Part shown: in pieces, positions 63,580 through 64,000 of the stretch
Layout of the letters: every line of letters begins with the position of its first letter
How positions within the stretch are numbered: the stretch's first letter is position 1
From: Channa striata
Lineage: Eukaryota > Chordata > Actinopteri > Anabantiformes > Channidae
Direction: 5' to 3'
Length of the DNA stretch: 64,000 nt
NCBI GenBank assembly: GCA_033026295.1
Contig: CM065173.1
Coordinates: 6,799,517-6,863,516, forward strand
Translations under genes and position numbers: made by a program
The notes under the pieces: generated by a model
Seen by the model: only the letters and a program-made list of their open reading frames with translations
What the model was told of the DNA's origin: nothing
Database searches by the model: none

Positions 63580-64000
63580 TTACATTTAGATTTAGTCATT
63601 TGGCAGACACTTTTATCCAAAACGACTTACAAGTGAGGTACAAGACAAGCGAAAATCTAAGTCAAGTAGAAAATATCAAAGCAAAGTGCTGTCAAAGAAG
63701 TGTTTCTGTTTAACAAGATGCAAGCATGAGAGAAGTGAGTGAGGTCGCTGAGCGTGCTGAGATTGCAGCTCATTCCATCATCGTGAGATCACTGAGCTAA
63801 AGAGTTTTCCTTGGTGTCTTCTGTGTGGCTCTGGGACCACCAGACGTTGTTCGCTGGCCGAACGCAGCGGAAGGGAGGAATTGTAGACCTGAATGATTGA
63901 GTTTAAGTAAGCTGGAGCTGTAGAATTGACCACCCTGTAGGTAAGAGACAGAGGTTTGAACTTAATCTTCGCCTACAGAAATTTGAAGAGCGTTGTGACA
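63580..64000. repeat. Fish interspersed repeat, runs to window edge
   Basis: Begins ATTTAGATTTAGTCATTTGG, then CAGACACTTTTATCCAAAAC, GACTTACAAGTGAGGTACAA. It continues with GCAGCTCATTCCATCATCGT and CACCCTGTAGGTAAGAGACA. This order matches a long repeat I recall from percomorph genomes. Confidence 0.6.

Larger units (their letters stand above)
62732..64000 (+). other. pde6a: pde6a intron 11 (runs off the window)
   Basis: The next expected exon (start of the linker to the catalytic domain) was not found before the right edge. The interval holds repeat copies listed separately and an (AACT)n tract near 63196-63212. Confidence 0.7.

Noticed and set aside
1..64000. CRISPR array, phage, operon or other prokaryotic-type system
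   Set aside because: There is no regular spaced repeat array and no clustered long ORFs; gene structure is spliced and vertebrate-like throughout.

Overview
This 64 kb window is vertebrate nuclear DNA, most likely from a teleost fish. It is AT-rich and mostly non-coding. The genes are split by GT-AG introns, (TG)n microsatellites are abundant, and there are degraded copies of interspersed repeats typical of fish genomes (L2/Rex1-like LINE pieces, a Tc1-like remnant, a MITE, SINE-like pieces). Three genes can be supported. All three have human orthologues in 5q32, but here they lie much closer together.

Layout: (1) 1-5.3 kb: the 3' end of htr4 (serotonin 5-HT4 receptor, + strand). Only the last coding exon (5179-5266) is inside; the rest lies to the left of the window. 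(2) 5.3-40.4 kb: about 35 kb with no protein-coding exon I can support. It holds LINE fragments (about 13.7, 23.8-25.2 and 26.9-27.4 kb), a MITE (6.2-6.6 kb), a 17-45 bp hairpin element (24.7 kb), a 7SL/SRP-RNA-like fragment (30.4 kb), a Tc1-like remnant (38.1-38.5 kb), SINE-like pieces and microsatellites. (3) 40.45-46.2 kb: slc26a2 (sulfate/chloride exchanger, - strand), complete, four coding exons giving 726 aa, with a probable non-coding first exon in a CpG-rich promoter. (4) 47.7 kb to the right edge: pde6a (rod photoreceptor cGMP phosphodiesterase alpha subunit, + strand). Coding exons 1-11 (N-terminus, GAF-A, GAF-B) are present; the catalytic half lies beyond the window. slc26a2 and pde6a are divergently transcribed, with about 1.6 kb between their presumed first exons. 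They have unrelated roles (sulfate uptake for proteoglycan sulfation; rod phototransduction), so the arrangement is conserved synteny rather than a functional unit.

The most notable sequence-level observations are: an extra C in pde6a exon 3 that breaks the reading frame inside GAF-A (a real lesion or an assembly error); pde6a exon 10 tightly bracketed by two (TG)n tracts, one replacing the polypyrimidine tract of its acceptor; a fragment resembling the 5' Alu domain of 7SL RNA; and the direct htr4-slc26a2 adjacency. I saw no sign of a prokaryotic-type system, CRISPR array, phage or virus. All exon calls rest on reading-frame continuity, splice sites and recalled similarity to human orthologues; no database search was run.
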